16,023 nucleotides of DNA from Fibrobacter sp. (lineage in GTDB: Bacteria; Fibrobacterota; Fibrobacteria; Fibrobacterales; Fibrobacteraceae), in the NCBI GenBank assembly GCA_012841225.1, contig DUVD01000063.1, positions 1 to 16,023 on the forward strand, written 5' to 3'. Each line of letters starts with the position of its first letter. The first letter of the stretch is position 1. This document shows positions 15,015 to 16,023 of the stretch, piece after piece. The translations under genes and the position numbers were made by a program. The notes beneath the pieces are model-generated. The model was not told the DNA's origin. It did not search any database and saw nothing but the letters and a program-made list of their open reading frames with translations.

Positions 15015-15805
15015 CAGCTTTACTACTTGTTTTTGATGCCTCAGCAGAAGCTTTGGGTCGCCATGTGAGGCGACTTTTCAAAACGGTTTTTAGTTACTTA
15101 ATTTTTGTGTGGGAACTATTTAAAAACATCCCAGGTGCGTTTTCCAATTTTCATACGATCGCGGAGCAGATGTATTTAACAGGGGTAACGAGTATTCCCG
15201 TTGTTTTTGCCACTTCTGTCGCCACAGGAGCTATTATGGCTTGGCAGCTTGCTTATCAATTTGCTGATATGATTCCCATGGTTTTTGTGGGCATGGCAGT
15301 AGGCAAGTCGGTGATGGTTGAACTTTGCCCTATCTTAACAGCAATGGTTCTCGCCGGTCGAGTAGGCGCTGCTATGTGCTCTGAATTAGGTACAATGGCT
15401 GTAACCGAACAGCTAGACGCCTATAAGGTACTTGGCCTCAATCCCTTTAAATTTCTACTTGCCCCTCGATTAGTGGCTACGGTGATTATGTTACCGGTCT
15501 TAACCATTTTCAGTATTTTTGTTGGAATCTTAGGCGGCTTTGTGGTTGTTCATGTATTTAAAGAAGCCTCTTGGCACGTCTTTTTTTACGGTGTGCGTAT
15601 GTTTTACGAAAACTGGGATTTTGCTGTTGGACTAATTAAAGCCACACTTTACGGCTATTTTATTGCCAGTTATGCGTGCTTCTTTGGTTATACGACGCGC
15701 AATGGTGCCGCGGGCGTTGGGAAAAATACAAAGGCCACAGTAGTTGCTGGAATGGCGAGTATTTTGATTGGGGGATTCGTCCTTTCTAAACTACTCTTAA
15801 CGTAG
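15011..15805 (+). CDS. MlaE-family lipid ABC transporter permease, second copy
   Basis: Inner-membrane permease of 264 residues, the normal length for the family without a STAS extension. It contains the classic MlaE blocks VGKSVMVELCPILTAMVLAG, RVGAAMCSELGTMAVTEQLDA, LGLNPFKFLLAPR and the C-terminal GYTTRNGAAGVGKNTKATV, with about five membrane segments. The sequence is closer to textbook MlaE than the STAS-fused copy at 1-1116. Its ATG overlaps the protease stop (ATGA), so the two are translationally coupled. The next gene is DciA-like, not an ATPase or MCE gene, so this permease must find its ATPase and MCE partners elsewhere. I left the symbol blank because of the second, complete system in the window. 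Confidence 0.93.
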   Translation: MTALLLVFDASAEALGRHVRRLFKTVFSYLIFVWELFKNIPGAFSNFHTIAEQMYLTGVTSIPVVFATSVATGAIMAWQLAYQFADMIPMVFVGMAVGKSVMVELCPILTAMVLAGRVGAAMCSELGTMAVTEQLDAYKVLGLNPFKFLLAPRLVATVIMLPVLTIFSIFVGILGGFVVVHVFKEASWHVFFYGVRMFYENWDFAVGLIKATLYGYFIASYACFFGYTTRNGAAGVGKNTKATVVAGMASILIGGFVLSKLLLT

Positions 15806-15812
15806 GTGAAGC

Positions 15813-16023
15813 ATGATGAAAAAAAGGCGCAAAAAGGGCTTCGCTTCTAGACCTACTGATATTTCTGTTTTACTGGATAAATGCCTTCAGGGGAAGGTTC
15901 TTGGGTCTAAAATAGGCTTCTTTGCCTTGTCTAAACACTTCGAGGAAATTGTGGGCGAACGTTTAGTTCCCTATGTTTCTTTTGAAGATTTGGAAGGCTC
16001 TACTTTAGTGCTAAAAGCGAGCA
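15813..16023 (+). CDS. DciA-like (DUF721) protein, 3' partial
   Basis: The first 70 residues are visible; the gene runs off the window. A basic start (MMKKRRKKGF) is followed by a helix and the block HFEEIVGERLVPYVSFEDLEG ending in STLVLKA. This fits the DUF721/DciA pattern of W/F..IVG..L....P, then a short strand. DciA loads the replicative helicase in bacteria lacking DnaC/DnaI. AGGTG at 15804-15808 overlaps the permease stop. It has 4-base spacing to ATG 15813 and 7-base spacing to ATG 15816, so the second ATG may be the real start. It likely belongs to the same transcript as the protease and permease. Confidence 0.72.
   Translation, partial: MMKKRRKKGFASRPTDISVLLDKCLQGKVLGSKIGFFALSKHFEEIVGERLVPYVSFEDLEGSTLVLKAS

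Noticed and set aside
1..16023. CRISPR array, insertion sequence, prophage or plasmid origin
   Set aside because: No regularly spaced repeats, transposase or integrase-like products, or iteron clusters were seen on either strand.

Overview
The window comes from a diderm (Gram-negative-type) bacterium. It encodes MCE/Mla-type lipid transport, several lipoproteins, Sec-secreted proteins and C-terminal-processing protease machinery. Base composition is moderately AT-rich, and Shine-Dalgarno sites (AAGGAG, GAGGT, AGGTG) are easy to find for most genes. The roughly 285-residue sigma-70 factor without region 1.1, the secreted proteins with carbohydrate-binding-like beta-sandwiches, and the family-specific lipoproteins make Fibrobacterota my best guess. 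That placement is an inference from gene style, not something the sequence proves. There are no insertion sequences, CRISPR arrays or phage genes.

Layout, left to right. (1) Positions 1-3438, + strand: a tightly packed MCE transporter operon. It holds a MlaE permease with an N-terminal STAS-like domain (5' end outside the window), a MlaF ATPase, a MlaD substrate-binding protein and a PqiC/YmbA-type auxiliary lipoprotein. (2) Positions 3521-3628: a bidirectional terminator and a minus-strand tRNA-Gly(TCC) with its own promoter. (3) Positions 3757-4990: the classical infC-rpmI-rplT cluster, with infC starting at TTG, closed by a terminator shared with the convergent gene. (4) Positions 5000-6743, - strand: two tandem paralogous lipoproteins of unknown function. 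The duplicated unit includes the promoter-proximal region and the terminator. (5) Positions 6862-10743, - strand: two translationally coupled genes for secreted proteins, one an alpha/beta-hydrolase (lipase/esterase-like) with C-terminal beta-sandwich domains, the other an unknown protein with a related-looking sandwich. (6) Positions 10853-12034, - strand: a membrane LytS-type histidine kinase with no regulator beside it. (7) Positions 12237-13161, + strand: a sigma-70 factor with a terminator. (8) Positions 13206-16023, + strand: a CtpA-type S41 protease overlapping a second MlaE permease, followed by the start of a DciA/DUF721 gene that leaves the window.

The window is framed by two cell-envelope lipid-transport loci. 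The first has the complete inner-membrane set (E, F, D) plus a lipoprotein that could work at the outer membrane. The second has only a permease, coupled to a periplasmic protease, so it would need to borrow an ATPase and an MCE subunit from elsewhere. Translation genes and a sigma factor lie between them. The least familiar content is the minus-strand block at 5000-12034: the duplicated lipoproteins, which differ in length only through a Cys-bounded loop, and the secreted hydrolase pair beside an unpaired sensor kinase.
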